DNA of 64,000 bases from Peromyscus leucopus (GCF_004664715.2 NC_051070.1:47502456-47566455), one strand, 5' to 3'; shown: positions 1 to 10,793, counted from the first letter of the stretch. Translations and numbers: made by a program. Notes: generated by a model from the letters alone, not told the origin.

Positions 1-67
1 CCTGCCAGATCAGGGCACAGACATCAGACTGAAGCCAAGGCTGCTTTATAACTTCTTCTCTTTGGTT

Positions 68-205
68 GTTTAAGACAGGGTGTCACCGTGAAGCTCTGGC
101 CATTCTGGAACTTATATACACCAGGCTGGCCTCCAACTCACAGAGATCCACTTGCCTCTGCCTCCCAAGTGCTAGGACTAAAGGCATGCGCCACCACCTC
201 AGGCC
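68..205 (-). repeat. B1 SINE, antisense
   Basis: The plus strand shows the reverse complement of a B1 (7SL-derived) SINE: the 'gacagggtgtc' start after a T/G-rich tail, the 'accaggctggcctc' core and the 'ccaagtgctaggactaaaggcatgcg' end. It is diverged and partly rearranged near the tail. Confidence 0.85.
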
Positions 206-668
206 CTAGGCTGATGTTTATTCTGTAGGGATATTGGAGCCTACAGCTGAGAGAGTATTGTGATAGAGGATAGATGCTATTTTATTAACATCACAGTCTG
301 GCTCCTTACTTCTTCAGACTGTGTCATTCGCGAGGTTTTCCACTTCTGTCCCGGTTCTGTTCACTGGGGTCAGACTCACTCAGCTGCCGAGGGTCCTAGT
401 GAGTTCCACTGCAGGGGTGAAGGTACTTTGTCCCTTCCAGGCCAGCGCACAAACCATAGTCACCCTGTTGGCGTCACTCATCCAGTTGAGAGCAGGCAAG
501 CCAATGAGTCAGGTCTAATTACGTTTCATGCCTAATTAACAAGTGGAAAGGACTGAAATTCTAGTTTGACGCATCAGTGTGCATCTGTCTACCTTAACAA
601 GCATTAGATAGTCCTCTGGAGTACAATCTGAACAGAATGGATATATTTTTTTAAAGTTTTAGACTTAA
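206..668. other. no recognised feature
   Basis: I see no repeat family or credible exon here. A 91-residue open frame at 260-535 has no recognisable domain. Confidence 0.5.
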
Positions 669-675
669 ATCGATT

Positions 676-849
676 TTTTTTTTTTTTTAGATTTATTTAT
701 TATGATACAGTGTTCTGCCTGCAGGTCAGAAGAGGGCACCAGATCTCATTACAGATGGTTGTGAGCCATCATGTGGTTGCTGGGGATTGAACTCAGGACC
801 TCTGGAAGAGCAGCTGGTGTTATTAACCACCGAGCCATCTCTCCAGCCT
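676..849 (-). repeat. B2 SINE, antisense
   Basis: A T-tract is followed by the reverse complement of a tRNA-derived B2 SINE: the 'agaagagggcaccagatc' body, 'gaactcaggacctctggaag' (B box side) and the terminal 'gagccatctctccagcc' (A box end). Confidence 0.9.
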
Positions 850-889
850 TAAATGGATTTTTTTCTAAGCTTTAAAAATTAAAACTTTC

Positions 890-1068
890 TTTTTTGTTGT
901 TGTTTTGTTTTTGTTTGTTTGTTTTTTGAGATAGATTTCTCTGCTTAGCTATGGCTGTCCTGGAGCTCACTCTGTAGACCAGGCTGATCTTTAACTCCGA
1001 GATCTACCTGCCTCTGCCTCCTGAGTGCTGGGAATTAAAAGGCGTGTGCCCCCACCCCACACCAGACC
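890..1068 (-). repeat. B1 SINE, antisense, with T/G-rich tail
   Basis: A (TTTG)n-like tail leads into 'gagatagatttctctg', 'gtagaccaggctgatc' and 'gagtgctggg'. This is a B1 inserted in opposite orientation to the copy at 1092. Confidence 0.88.
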
Positions 1069-1091
1069 AAATTAAAACTTTCTAAACAAGT

Positions 1092-1270
1092 GGGGCTGTG
1101 GTGGCACATGCCTTTAATCCCAGCACTCGGGAGGCAGAGGCAAGAATCTCTGAGTTACATGCCAGCCTGGTCTACAAAGCAAGTTCCAGAACAGCCAGGG
1201 CTGAGCTGTTACACAGAGAAATACTATCTTGAAAACAACCAAAACCAAAACCAAACCAAAAGAAACCTTT
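1092..1270 (+). repeat. B1 SINE, sense
   Basis: 'ggtggcacatgcctttaat' with 'cactcgggaggcagaggca', 'agcctggtctac' and an A-rich (CCAAAA)n tail identify a sense B1. The 62-residue frame over it is a SINE shadow. Confidence 0.9.
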
Positions 1271-3244
1271 CTAAGTAAAACAAAAAATTAAAGTACACAT
1301 GGAAGTATACTTGTTTGAAGGGTACAGTCTAATAATTTTTCATAATCACAACTCACGCAACCAGCACCTAGATCTATAGGTAATTACAAGCCCCCCCAAC
1401 CCCCCTTTTGCTCCTAGAACAGCATTAAAGAGACACCATATGCATTTATGTTAGGTAGGCTGTGCCTAAAGTGACTTGCATAGGCTGGCAGATACTCTCC
1501 ATTCTAATTTAACTCATTATTTTTACGTTAGCATCACAATATTGAATTTGGTTATGGCACTCTGGTACACAATAGGTCATTTCACTTTGTTCTGCTCATT
1601 GGCCTCTCCCTCTACACCCCTCATCCCTCTATGCCCCTGTGAAGGTTAAACTTGGTTGTCAATATAATGGGATTTAGAATCACCATGGAAACAAACCTCT
1701 GGACAAGTCCGTGGGGATTTTGTAGAGGTGGTACATTGAGATATGAAGACACTGCTAAAGATATAATCAAAAGAAAAAAAGAAGAGAAGGAAGAAGAGGA
1801 AGAGGAGGAGAAGAAAAAGAAAAAGAAGAAAAAGGATGAACAGAGAGCTTTATTTGTCCTGGCCAGTAGGATCTTCAGCAGAGACCCTAGAAGGGGGAAT
1901 GGCTAATGAAGGGACAAGAGACACAAAGAATTGACAGCAAGACAGTATTCTGATCAAGCTGCAGAATTTTATTTTATTTTTCTCAGGAAACTTTCTTTGG
2001 GAAAAAATCAGGGGACTGTTGAGTTGCCAAGCAACCCAACCAAGCATCCTAACCACAAAACATTGTTACTAATGGTCAATGTAGCAGAAAGATAAAGAAA
2101 TGTTAAGTTATTTTCTAATAACTCAGGACTTGTCCAGGCATGTCAGAAGTTTCTGGTTAGTAGCTCAATACTGGACAACAGAAACTTAACTCAGGTAGGC
2201 AGTATGGCATGGCTCTTAAAATTGTCCTCGGCACTTATTAATGTTCTCAGAAACTGGGGACCGCTGTCCTGGAAGGCAGCGGCAGGTGAATTGAACTTCA
2301 GAGCTCTTCTTTGTTAGGCTTAAACTGTGCTGAGGTCTTCACTACTTTCTTCTTTGCTCACTAGGGGCCTCTGCTGGCCACATTTGGCTTTGCAGTATGT
2401 GTCTGGGCTGACTCACCGTCTCCCAAGGCTCTCTAGCTAGCTTCTGTGCCCGCGGTGGCTAAAGTAGCTGTCGCGGCACCCCGCTGCTTTGGGGAGGAGG
2501 TAAAGCAACCAGAGCCGGTGCAGAGGCTTCTGAGAGCAGCTCACGCTGCTGAGGGATGCAGCTGTGGGCAGCAAGGAGCTCGCTGAAGTTTCAACTGTAA
2601 CAGTTCCGTAGCAGTGACGGCAGGCAGGTGGCTCCAGACTCTAAGCTAGAGGGAGACCTGACCCCACTGCTGACCTCCGGCTCCTGGCTGTCAGGCTCCA
2701 CGGTTGTTCTCAGCTGGTGAGATCAGTTCCTAGCAACCCAGGACGAAGTTCATTTTCCACTCTACGCTCACTTCCCGATTCCCACCCACTTGCACTTGTG
2801 GGCTTGTTAGTGTCCCACCCTTCCGCTCCCCCGGGGTTATGACAGGTTAAATTTGGGCTCCCTATCTTAAGGCTGGGGTTGTTTCCCTGTTCTGTTCTCA
2901 GGCCCTGGAGCTCTGTTACAAACAATAGATCCTCTCTGTGGCTGGCATCCGGTTTCTGAGTCATACGGAGAATTCCTGTACACTGCTGACCTGTCACTGA
3001 GGCATCATTGCCTCCCCGAACCTCACAACTAGCTTTGAGGCTTCTAAGTGTTGTGGGTTTACCATTAGGGAAGCCTCTCTTCGCCAGAAACGCCGGGTTT
3101 GCCTTTAGGAGCCATCTCCTGCCTTCCTGCGGGTGCTGGGGAGCCTCCTGACTGGAGTCGTATTCACTTTGTCCTCTCTGTGCGTCATGGGTCCTTTCTT
3201 GAGCCTCAGGTGCCCTACCCACCACTGCCTTCGTGATTTTGTCT
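1271..3244. other. mostly unassigned sequence; one purine-rich simple repeat
   Basis: About 2 kb without a family I can name with confidence. A purine-only tract of AAG/GAGGA type lies at 1769-1836. The sequence at 1646-1690 resembles the start of an old MaLR-type LTR. A moderately CpG-rich stretch around 2450-2480 is too short to call an island. The 212-residue minus-strand frame at 2710-3348 begins inside a B1 and carries no recognised domain. Confidence 0.4.
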
Positions 3245-3402
3245 TTTGTTTTTAGGTTTCTCCAGACAGGGTGTCTCTGTGCATCAGCCCTGGCTGTTCT
3301 GGAACTCGCTCTGTAGCCCAGGCTGGCCTCAAACTCACAGAGATCCACCTGGCACTGTCTCCTGAGTGCTGGGATTAAAGGCCTGAGCCACCACCGCCAG
3401 GC
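3245..3402 (-). repeat. B1 SINE, antisense
   Basis: A diverged B1 reverse complement, with 'ctgtagcccaggctggcctc', 'acagagatccacctgg' and 'gagtgctgggattaaagg'. Confidence 0.88.
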
Positions 3403-3898
3403 TGTGAATTTTTAATCTACAGGTCTTCATTTCTTTCCCACTAATGCCCAAGTGAAAGAATGCATATCATATGACCTGTCTCTCCCCAGCCCGGATGTGT
3501 GTGGTTCATGATCTTGTGTTCTGTGTGGATTTCCGGCAGGGGTTTGCTGCTAGATTCAGAAGTTCATGAAGACTCAGATTTGGCTCTGGGATAGGTTGGA
3601 TTTTCCATTAGGATGCCTGCTGCGTCTGGCTTTGGCTCTTCCTCAATTTTAAATTTCTGACAGCATCAAGTTAGGCCGCACTGGGTTTAACCTCAAGTCT
3701 CACTTCTCTCCTCTAGACTAAAGCACCGTTTCCTGAACGCTGGGGTGGAGCTGAGCTGAGGATGGCTTCTCTAACCTCCCAGCTCCACCTCCCACTGTTT
3801 CTATAGCAGCATCTGCTCTTGGATTTTCTGGCTCTGCTTCCCTCCCCTTTACACAACCTTCTCTTTCTTCTTAATTTTTTTTTTCTAACATTGATTTC

Positions 3899-3902
<4 letters not shown>

Positions 3903-3936
<34 letters not shown>
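3903..3936. repeat. (TG)n microsatellite
   Basis: About 17 uninterrupted TG units. It lies next to a B3/B4-like fragment beginning 'gcacaccagccatggtgtcc'. Confidence 0.95.
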
Positions 3937-3937
<1 letters not shown>

Positions 3938-4030
3938 GGGGGGTGCACACCAGCCATGGTGTCCATGTGGAGGTCGGAGGACAACTTGTAGGAGTCAGTT
4001 TCTTCTTCCTTTGGGGTTCCAAATGCTCAA

Positions 4031-4236
4031 GCCAGGCCCAGGGTCTCTCTCCTTATGGCTGCTGATAGAGAACCCCCAGCTTCCTCTCCAGCACCAAGTC
4101 TGTCTACACACCGCCATACTTCCCACCATGATGATAATGGACTAAACCTCTGAAATTGTAAGCCAGCCCCAGTTAAATGTTAAATGTTTTCTTTTATAAG
4201 AGTTGCTGTGCTCATGGTGTCTCTTCACAGCAATAT
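4031..4236 (+). repeat. MT-type MaLR LTR, 3' portion
   Basis: The sequence matches the 3' part of rodent MT-family (ERVL-MaLR) LTRs: 'ccaccatgatgataatgg', 'ctctgaaattgtaagcc', 'aagagttgctgtgctcatgg' and the terminal 'agcaatataacattgacta'. A fuller copy lies at 30003-30429. Confidence 0.75.
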
Positions 4237-4250
4237 AACATTGACTAAGA

Positions 4251-4383
4251 ACAGGCATGGTGGTGCACTCAGAAGGCAGAGGCAGGCGGATCTCTGAGTT
4301 CGAGGCTAGCTTGGTCTATAGAGAGAGCTCCAGGACAGCCAGAGCTACACAGAGAAACCCTGTCTTGGGGGGGGGATGGGGAG
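4251..4383 (+). repeat. B1 SINE, sense, with target duplication
   Basis: A short B1 is flanked by the direct repeat 'aacattgactaaga' at 4237-4250 and 4384-4397, a classic L1-mediated insertion. The B1 and its right flank reappear inverted at 5298-5523. Confidence 0.9.
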
Positions 4384-4474
4384 AACATTGACTAAGATAG
4401 TACTCCATTCAAGTATTTTGTTATGGTAACAGACAAAACATGGACTAAGACAGTAAAATGCTTCTTGTCCCCCT
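4251..4474. repeat. left arm of inverted duplication
   Basis: This arm (B1 plus about 90 bp of non-SINE flank) is nearly the reverse complement of 5298-5523. The non-SINE part, from 'actaagatagtactccatt' to 'gcttcttgtcccc', matches the other arm with about one mismatch in 80 bp. A segment of about 820 bp separates the arms. Confidence 0.8.
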
Positions 4475-5039
4475 GTGTGCCCACTCCCTGCTTGACCTTC
4501 CAGGCCAGGAAAGAGGAGTCTACTCTTGTTACAGAGTGACTTGGGGCTCCAGTCTTAAACTTGGGTCAGTATGACACCCCAAGAGACGGCCATCTCACTT
4601 TCTGTCCTGTACGTCCTGTCATTGATGAGAAGCATGTGCTTTTGATAACCATGCTGATGCGGGAATTCTTCAACTAGGTTCAGGGATGCATATCAGCACG
4701 TAGGCACTTAATGGTGTGTGCACCAACGTGTGGGGATTCGGTGTTTGAAGGTCTGTATCTTTTTTCATACTCTCAAAGGTGATACGGGACTGGCAAAATC
4801 AAGTTCCAGGAGGGGAACCTTCCCAGAAGCGTGTCCCACTGGGCACAGGGAACAGAAGGGCGGTCACTTCTGACGAATTGTGCTTTACATTCTGCTGACT
4901 CCTCACCTTAATTCCTCTCCCTTGTGAGACGCACATCCCTTTAGGAAGACCCTCAGCTAATTCAGGCCCTGATTGTTTTGTTTTGCTTTGTGTTTGTGGT
5001 ACTAAGGATCGAATTGGAGCTTTGGGGCATGCTGGGAAG

Positions 5040-5190
5040 TGTTTTGTTTGTTTGTTTATTTGTTTGTAAACAGAGTTTCTCTGTGTAGCCCTGGCTGTCC
5101 TGGAACTCGCTCTGTAGACCAGGCTGGTCTGGAACTCACAGAGATCTGCCTCTGCTTCCCTGAGTGCTGGGATTAAAGGCCACCACGGAG
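5040..5190 (-). repeat. B1 SINE, antisense
   Basis: A (TTTG)n tail, 'cagagtttctctgtgtagcc', 'gtagaccaggctggtctgg' and 'gagtgctgggattaaagg'. A short ID/B4-like antisense fragment precedes it at about 4990-5038. Confidence 0.88.
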
Positions 5191-5297
5191 GTTTGTTAAG
5201 CAAAACTCTATGACCAACTGAATACAAGAAATCTGAGTACTAGAACAGCAAGCCTCTGAGAGCCCTAGATGGTAGGGGGTTATCGTCTAAGCTGAAA

Positions 5298-5523
5298 AAG
5301 GGGGACAAGAAGCATTTTACTGTCTTAGTCCATGTTTTGTCTGTTACCATAACAAAATACTTGAATTGAGTACTATCTTAGTCAATTTCCTCCCAACACC
5401 CCCCCCCAAGACAGGGTTTCTCTGTGTAGCTCTGGCTGTCCTGAAACTCGCTCTGTAGACCAGCTTGGCCTCAGACTCACAGAGATCCACCTGGCTCTGC
5501 CTCCTAAGTGCTGGGATCAAAGA
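5298..5523. repeat. right arm of inverted duplication, including antisense B1
   Basis: This is the reverse complement of 4251-4474. It runs from 'gggggacaagaagc' through the unique flank to an antisense B1 that ends with 'aagtgctgggatc'. Confidence 0.8.
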
Positions 5524-5582
5524 CTTCACAAGAAGTCAATGGTGTAAGAACATGTCATTCCTTCTTGTAGGTGAGAGAAGGT

Positions 5583-5972
5583 TGTAGCTAGAGTTTTCCT
5601 GCTTTGCCCACAGTCAGGACAAATCTCTGTCACCCGCCAGTCCCACAGCCGCTCAGACCCAACCAAGTAAACACAGAGACTTATATTGGTTACAAACTGT
5701 ATGGCCGTGCCAGGCTTCTTGCTAACTGTTCTTACAGCTTAAATTAATCCATTTTCATAAATCTATACCTTGCCACGTGGCTGGTGGCTTACCAGCATCT
5801 TCACATGCTGCTGGTCATGGCGGTGGCTGGCAGTGTCTCTCTGCCTCAGCCTTCCGCTTCTCCGAATTCTCCTCTCTCCTTGTCCCACCTACTTCCTGCC
5901 TGGCCACTGGCCAATCAGTGTTTTATTTAGTGACCAATCAGAGCAATTTGACATAGAGACCATCCCACAGCA
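5583..5972 (-). repeat. 3' LTR of the 1.7-kb element
   Basis: On the minus strand it starts TGCTGTGGGATGG and ends CTCTAGCTACA. Members of the same family occur at 6906-7295, 16120-16639 and 27461-27853. On the minus strand a CCAAT-type motif lies in U3, and 'AATAAA' follows in the 'ataaataaaac' context. Confidence 0.85.
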
Positions 5973-5995
5973 CTTCCCCTTTTCTTTTTTTTTAA
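5973..5995 (-). other. polypurine tract of the 1.7-kb element
   Basis: The minus strand reads a run of A then GAAAAGGGGAAG immediately upstream of the 3' LTR, the position expected for plus-strand priming. Confidence 0.7.
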
Positions 5996-6195
5996 AGAGG
6001 AAGGTTTTAACTTTTACACATCTCCAAAGCCAGCTTGGTAGATTTGGGAATTTGGGCGTAGCTTCTCTTACTACTTCCTGCTGGAGGGGGGCGCTGTATC
6101 TTATGGGGACACAAAGAAATTTTTTAGGATCATGGAGTAGTCCGTGAGGCTGTATCGTCTGAGCCAGTTGCCTTGAAATGATTCTGGATGTTGGA

Positions 6196-6474
6196 TCATC
6201 TGGGCCATGGTGTCATCAGAGACCTTTCAGGTGGTCTTGGCTGGTCAAACCTGATGTATCTTAATCTGGAACAAATCCATAGCCCCTGGCTTCCTGTGGA
6301 AACAAAAGCAGAGCCTCCTTTCCAAAGCAACATATCCTTACATCCAAATTTTGAAGTCAAGGTACCTTTAAAATATACATTTTGGCATAACTCAACAGCT
6401 TTTGCAATCAAATGTTTTTCTTCAGTTACAAATATCAAAGAGAACATTATCCAGATTCTCTGTGTGGTAGCCAT
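6196..6474 (-). pseudogene. possible pol or env remnant inside the 1.7-kb element
   Basis: A 92-residue open frame lies in the interior, in the element's own sense. It contains LWKGGSAFVSTGSQGLW followed by a short basic or aromatic tail, which loosely resembles the C-terminal tail of a betaretroviral integrase. It is too short and too diverged to be functional. The assignment is tentative, and the frame could be chance sequence. Confidence 0.3.
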
Positions 6475-6885
6475 CTTTATGTGGCTTATTTTTTATATTA
6501 CCTTGAGCCTACTGCTTTAAACTGTAGCCTTTTAAGCCTGAAATGGTGCTGTGGCTGCTGGCTCCGCCCACTTCAGCTTCCCAACATGGCGGTGGTACGT
6601 TTTCCGCCAGCTCTGGGAGCCATCGTGGGTCTATGCTTTTATCCAAGCAGCGTGTAGCCCAGAAACCTCTTTTTGTTTTGTACTAGCAGAGGCTAAATCC
6701 ACCATGCAGCTTAATGTGCCACTTGCAGAGGCCTCATTCCTGCCATACTGCAGATCGAGCTTGCACACTAGGAACCCGCCAGTAGCTCAAACCGGCAGGC
6801 TGCTGCTCATTTGAGAGATACAATTAGGAAGCTGTTTTTAGCTCCATTTTAGAATCTTTTCTCAGGTTTTAGGTAGAAACTCTTG

Positions 6886-6903
6886 CCAACACGTTGGGCG
6901 CCA
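6886..6903 (-). other. tRNA-Lys(1,2)-type primer binding site
   Basis: The minus strand reads TGGCGCCCAACGTG directly after the 5' LTR. These 14 bases fit the 3' end of tRNA-Lys (CUU). The last four positions of the usual 18 are changed. Confidence 0.75.
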
Positions 6904-6905
6904 TT

Positions 6906-7295
6906 TGTAACTAGAGTTTTCCTGCCTTGCCTACAGTTAGGACAAATCTCTGTCACCCGCCAGTCCCACAGCCGCTCAGACCCAACCAAGTAAACACAGA
7001 GACTTATATTGCATACAAACTGTATGGCCATGGCAGGCTTCTTGCTAACTGTTCTTATAGCTTAAATTAATCCATTCCTATAAATCTATACCCTGCCACA
7101 TGGCTTGTGGCTTACCGGTGTCTTCACATGCGGCTTGTCATGGTGGCAGCTGGCAGTGTCTCTCTGCCTCAGCCTTCCGCTTCCCAGAATTCTCTTCTCT
7201 CCTTGTCCTACCTACTTTCTGCCTGGCCACTGGCCAATCAGTGTTTTATTTATTGACCAATCAGAGCAATTTGACATACAGACCATCCCACAGCA
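6906..7295 (-). repeat. 5' LTR of the 1.7-kb element
   Basis: It has the same length (390 bp) and family as 5583-5972. It starts TGCTGTGGGATGG and ends CTCTAGTTACA on the minus strand, immediately followed by the primer binding site. Confidence 0.85.
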
Positions 7296-7364
7296 GTTGG
7301 GGGTGTTTTTCCCTAGATCACACTCCACTTTGTTAGAGGAGCTCTCTATTACATAGTTTTCCTT

Positions 7365-7560
7365 TCCTTTAGCCCACTATGTAGACCAGGCTAGCCTCAA
7401 ACTCACAGAGAGCCACCTGCCCCTGCCTTGTGAGTGCTGGGATTACAGGCAGCCATCATGCCTTCTTGACTTTCACCTGGATCCTGGAGAATCAGAACTC
7501 TGGTCCTTATGGCTGAGAGACCAGTGCTCTATCCACTGAGCCCTCTTCCCCCCTCCCTGG
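7365..7560 (-). repeat. antisense B1 followed by B3/B4-like SINE fragment
   Basis: 'gtagaccaggctagcctc' and 'gagtgctgggattacagg' mark a B1. The following 'tctatccactgagccctc' resembles the tRNA-derived end of a B3/B4-type SINE. Confidence 0.65.
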
Positions 7561-8171
7561 ATGACATCATCTTTAATCAGCTTTGAAACAAAACTCCTCA
7601 CTTCCTCTGGTGGGTCAACATAGATTCTGAGTTTGTGCCTTGACCAGTACATGCAGCAGGGAAGCTGGGATTGCATGGAGCCGCTGGGCCTCCTTCTGTG
7701 ACATTGCTCACTCCATCGAGAGAGGAGAGCTTTGCCAAGGGCGACTTTCTCAGTGAAGGCATTCAGGAATTTCTAGACGGTCTAAAGTTCACATACTATG
7801 TACAACTGTCAATTTTCCTCATTTCCCTTCAGTCTTCCTAGACCCGTTAGTTGAAATCTCCTAGCTCCTTAGTTTCAGGAAATTAATGTCTTCTCCGTCC
7901 TGAGTCCCTTCCTCGCCATATTTCACCTGGATGTCAGCACGCCTGTTTCTGTGCTTCGTGACTCCTGCATTCTTCATATTCACTCTCTTTCTCCCTTCCC
8001 TTTTTTTCCCCTTCCTTCCCTTTCTTTCTGTGACAGAGTCTCACTATGTATCCCAGGCTAGAGTGGGACTTTCCATTTCCTGGCCTCAGTTTCCCAAGTT
8101 CTGCTCCATCATTCCTTCCTTATAGTTTCAATCCTTTTGTCTCTACTTTCTTTTCTACAACAATTTAACAG
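7561..8171. other. unassigned, with a diverged Alu/B1-like monomer
   Basis: A pyrimidine-rich tract and a diverged antisense B1-like piece ('gacagagtctcactatgtat...') lie at about 8030-8105. The rest is unrecognised. Confidence 0.45.
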
Positions 8172-9062
8172 ACCGGGAGCTGGGGAGGTGGCTTAGTTGG
8201 CAAAATGTTAGCTATGTAAGAGGACTTGAGTCCGGATGCCACATACCCATGATTAAAAAAAAAAAAAAATCCAGGTGCATGCTTCACATGGCTATAATCC
8301 AGCGCGTTAGAGCAGCTCCGGGCAGTTCCCTGTGAAGGGAGCAGGCAGAAGCACCTTGGCCTCAGCACTGCCGTTTTAACTTCAGACTCCATTTTACCTG
8401 CAGAGTGAAACAAAGTTCAGGTTCCCAAGCCCCAGGGGAGCTGAGAAGTTTCCAGTGGCTGGTTAACCTCCCCTCTAAAGCATAGAAATAACTTGTTATG
8501 CACCTTTAGTTCTCTAGAAACATTATGGCTGTTCCTAACCACACAAGGAACAAATGAATCTGATTGTTTGGACTGAAAGGCTTACATTATGTATCAATTG
8601 ACAATGATGGATGGGACATTCAAGAAAGCCCCTAGTCTCTAAATCCTGATTGGTGAAAACTGTAACTGTAACTTGGCAACAAATGTTTGTGAATTTTATG
8701 CTTATAATCCCTGATTCTGCCCCTGCTCGGGGCTGTCAGGAGTCCTTGTCCCGAAGCCCTGATCGATCAGTGACCCGCTTATGTAGTGAATTACTAAAAC
8801 TTTTGGAACCCATAAATGTTTTCTCTCTCCTTCCTTGTGGCTCATAACAGGCTAAGTGTAACACCCTGGAGCTCACTGGCCAGCCAGGTTAGCCGAATTG
8901 GTGAGATTCGGTAAGAGACCTTGTCTCAAATAATAAGGTGGGAAACAACCAAGGAAGATGCCTGATGTCAATCTCCGCCTCCACATGTACACCCTTGTAA
9001 ATGAGCACCTCTGACACACATATGTACACACGAACATGTACACACAACCATGGCACACACAA
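8172..9062 (+). repeat. B4/RSINE1-type SINE split by an LTR-like insert
   Basis: The left half (8172-8325, 'agctggggaggtggctta...ggctataatccag') and the right half (8866-9062, 'ctggagctcactggccagcc...' then a CA/TG-rich tail) together make a normal B4/RSINE1 SINE. Between them is a foreign segment of about 530 bp. Confidence 0.65.
8331..8863 (+). mobile_element. candidate solo LTR inside the B4-type SINE
   Basis: The insert begins TGTGAAGGG and ends AAGTGTAACA (TG...CA). It carries a TATA-like 'cccataaatg' near its 3' third. Flanks are tccc and ccct, so no exact duplication is seen. It is called because it interrupts a known SINE and has LTR-like ends; strand is uncertain. Confidence 0.45.
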
Positions 9063-9097
9063 TTCTCATTGAGACTGATCATCTCAATATCTCTAGT

Positions 9098-9250
9098 CCC
9101 CCCCCCCCTTCTTTTGAGACAGAGTCTCTTTACATGACCCTGGCTGTCCTAGAACTCACTATGCAGACCAGGCTGGCCTCAAACTCAAAGAGATCTACAT
9201 GCCTCTGCCTCCTGAGTGCTGGGATTAAAGGCATTTGCCAACAAACCTGG
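9098..9250 (-). repeat. B1 SINE, antisense
   Basis: A poly-C/T tract, 'gagacagagtctctttac', 'gcagaccaggctggcctc' and 'gagtgctgggattaaagg'. Confidence 0.88.
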
Positions 9251-9287
9251 ATTTTCTAATTCTTAAAAAAAAATTATTAATTAAACA

Positions 9288-9590
9288 AAATGTATAGAAA
9301 TGAGTTTGCGTTTGTACAGATGGCGCCTGAGGAGGCCAGCAAAGGACTTTGAATCCTTGTTTGCTAAACTGACAGTTGTGTGCCTGCTTGACGTGGGTGC
9401 TGGGAACCAAACTCAGGTCCTCTGCAAGAGTAGCATGCACTCTTAACCCCCGAGCCACCTCTCCAGCTCCTCTTTTTCCTTTTGAGACAAGGTCTCACTA
9501 AGTAGTCTAGGCTGGCCTAGAACTTGCCTCTTGTCCCCGCATTGAGTGTTGTGTTTCAGGCTTTTGCTACAGTGGCCAGCTCTTGATAAT
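9288..9590 (-). repeat. B3-like SINE then diverged B1, both antisense
   Basis: 9288-9470 ends with 'cgagccacctctccagctc', the A-box end of a B2/B3-class SINE. 9476-9590 is a degraded B1 ('gagacaaggtctcactaag'). Confidence 0.7.
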
Positions 9591-9689
9591 GCCATTCTTG
9601 GCTGCATTCATTTATTCCATTGATTTTGTTCTTTATTTCTTTTTTGTTTTGTTTTGTTTGCTTGGTGGTTTTGTTTGTTTTTGTTTGAT

Positions 9690-9894
9690 TTTTTTAAGAT
9701 TTATTTATTTATGTATATGAGTGCTCTACTTGGGTGTAGTGCCTGCATGAGAGAAGAGAGCCACATAGAGAAGAGGTGGGCGTCTGATCCCATTGTAGAT
9801 GGTTGTGAGCCGCCATGTGGCTGCTGGGAATTGAACTCAGGACTTTTGGAAGAGCAGCCAGTGCTCTTCACCGCTGAGCCATCTCTCCAGCCCC
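9690..9894 (-). repeat. B2/B3 SINE, antisense
   Basis: 'aagatttatttatttatg' tail, 'gatggttgtgagccgccatg', 'gaattgaactcaggac' and terminal 'gagccatctctccagcc'. Confidence 0.9.
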
Positions 9895-9899
9895 TTGTT

Positions 9900-10055
9900 T
9901 TGATATTTTTAAGACAAGGTTTCTCTGTGTAGCCTTGACTGTCCTGGAACTCAGATCTGTAGACCAGGCTGGCCTTGAACTCAAGAGATCCGCCTGCCTC
10001 TGCCTTCTGAATTCTGGGATTAAAATTAAAGGAGTGTGCCACCACAGCTCTGCTT
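9900..10055 (-). repeat. B1 SINE, antisense
   Basis: 'agacaaggtttctctgtgta', 'gtagaccaggctggcc' and a B1 head with a small internal duplication ('taaaattaaagg'). Confidence 0.88.
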
Positions 10056-10194
10056 CTTTATTTCCTTGTTGTAGTTTCCATCCTCATCTTTCATTCAGTC
10101 CTGCTGTGTGTCCTCTGTGGTGTGAGGGCAGGGACAGAATGGGAATAGGAGATGAGGGAAGGTAGGAATATCCTATGGTAGAAAATCCCACAAC

Positions 10195-10290
10195 AGCCAG
10201 AAAGAGGTGGTGCACGCCTCTAATCCCAGTGCTGACAGAGAGGCAGGTGGATCTCTGTGAGTTCCAGGACAGCCAGAAGGATAAAAAAAA
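10195..10290 (+). repeat. B1 SINE fragment, sense
   Basis: 'ggtggtgcacgcctctaatc' and 'aggcaggtggatctctgtga', truncated in its right half, with a short A tail. Confidence 0.8.
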
Positions 10291-10793
10291 ATAGCCCATA
10301 ACACACCAAAAACTCACTTCTAAACAAGTTCAGGGCTTTCTTTCTCTTTCCGGGCAGAACACAGAGTAGTGGAGAGGAAGTGTGCCTTGAATGACCGTTC
10401 TCTAGATAGGAGGTTGGAGAGAATATGCAGAGTCAGCCTAAGCTCTGGTCAGTCCAGTCCATTTTCCCAGAAGTATGTGGCCTTACCTGGCTTATTTCTG
10501 TGGTTTAAATGGCTCCTCTTATTAAATGCAGTGTGGTGTCATTTCGGAGATCCACGTCCCTGAACTTCAGGGTGTGATAGACAAAGAGTTCGTTAAGTTG
10601 GTGATGGCAGTCATTTACCCAACAACCTGTTTCACTGAAATGAAGCTCAAACTTGGCGCAACATGGAATTCTACACACTCTAAACCGGATCCCCAAACAT
10701 CTCAGCCAGTGGCCCCACCAGAAACCCTTGTCCCGAACCCGGGTGCCAGTCTCTGCCTCCCTCCCAAAGGTGTCACAGTGCATGTGGAACAAA
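10291..10793. other. pre-insertion host sequence left of the provirus
   Basis: Non-repetitive by eye. It continues after the provirus at 15944. A 123-residue plus-strand frame (10526-10897) runs into the LTR and has no recognised domain. Confidence 0.5.

Larger units (their letters stand above)
5583..7295 (-). mobile_element. short non-autonomous class II-like ERV, complete LTR-internal-LTR
   Basis: Two 390-bp LTRs in the same orientation (5583-5972 and 6906-7295) bound a 933-bp interior. On the minus strand the 5' LTR is followed directly by a site matching the 3' end of tRNA-Lys (CUU), and the 3' LTR is preceded by an A/G tract. The layout is that of an ETn-like non-autonomous betaretroviral element. 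The LTRs differ at many sites (I estimate over 5%), so it is not young. The flanking hexamers (gaaggt left, gttggg right) do not match, so no target duplication is visible. No complete gag or pol is present. Class II assignment rests on the Lys primer site and LTR length. Confidence 0.8.

Noticed and set aside
2710..3348. 212-residue minus-strand frame
   Set aside because: Its N terminus is translated B1, and the remainder has no recognised motif or splice support.
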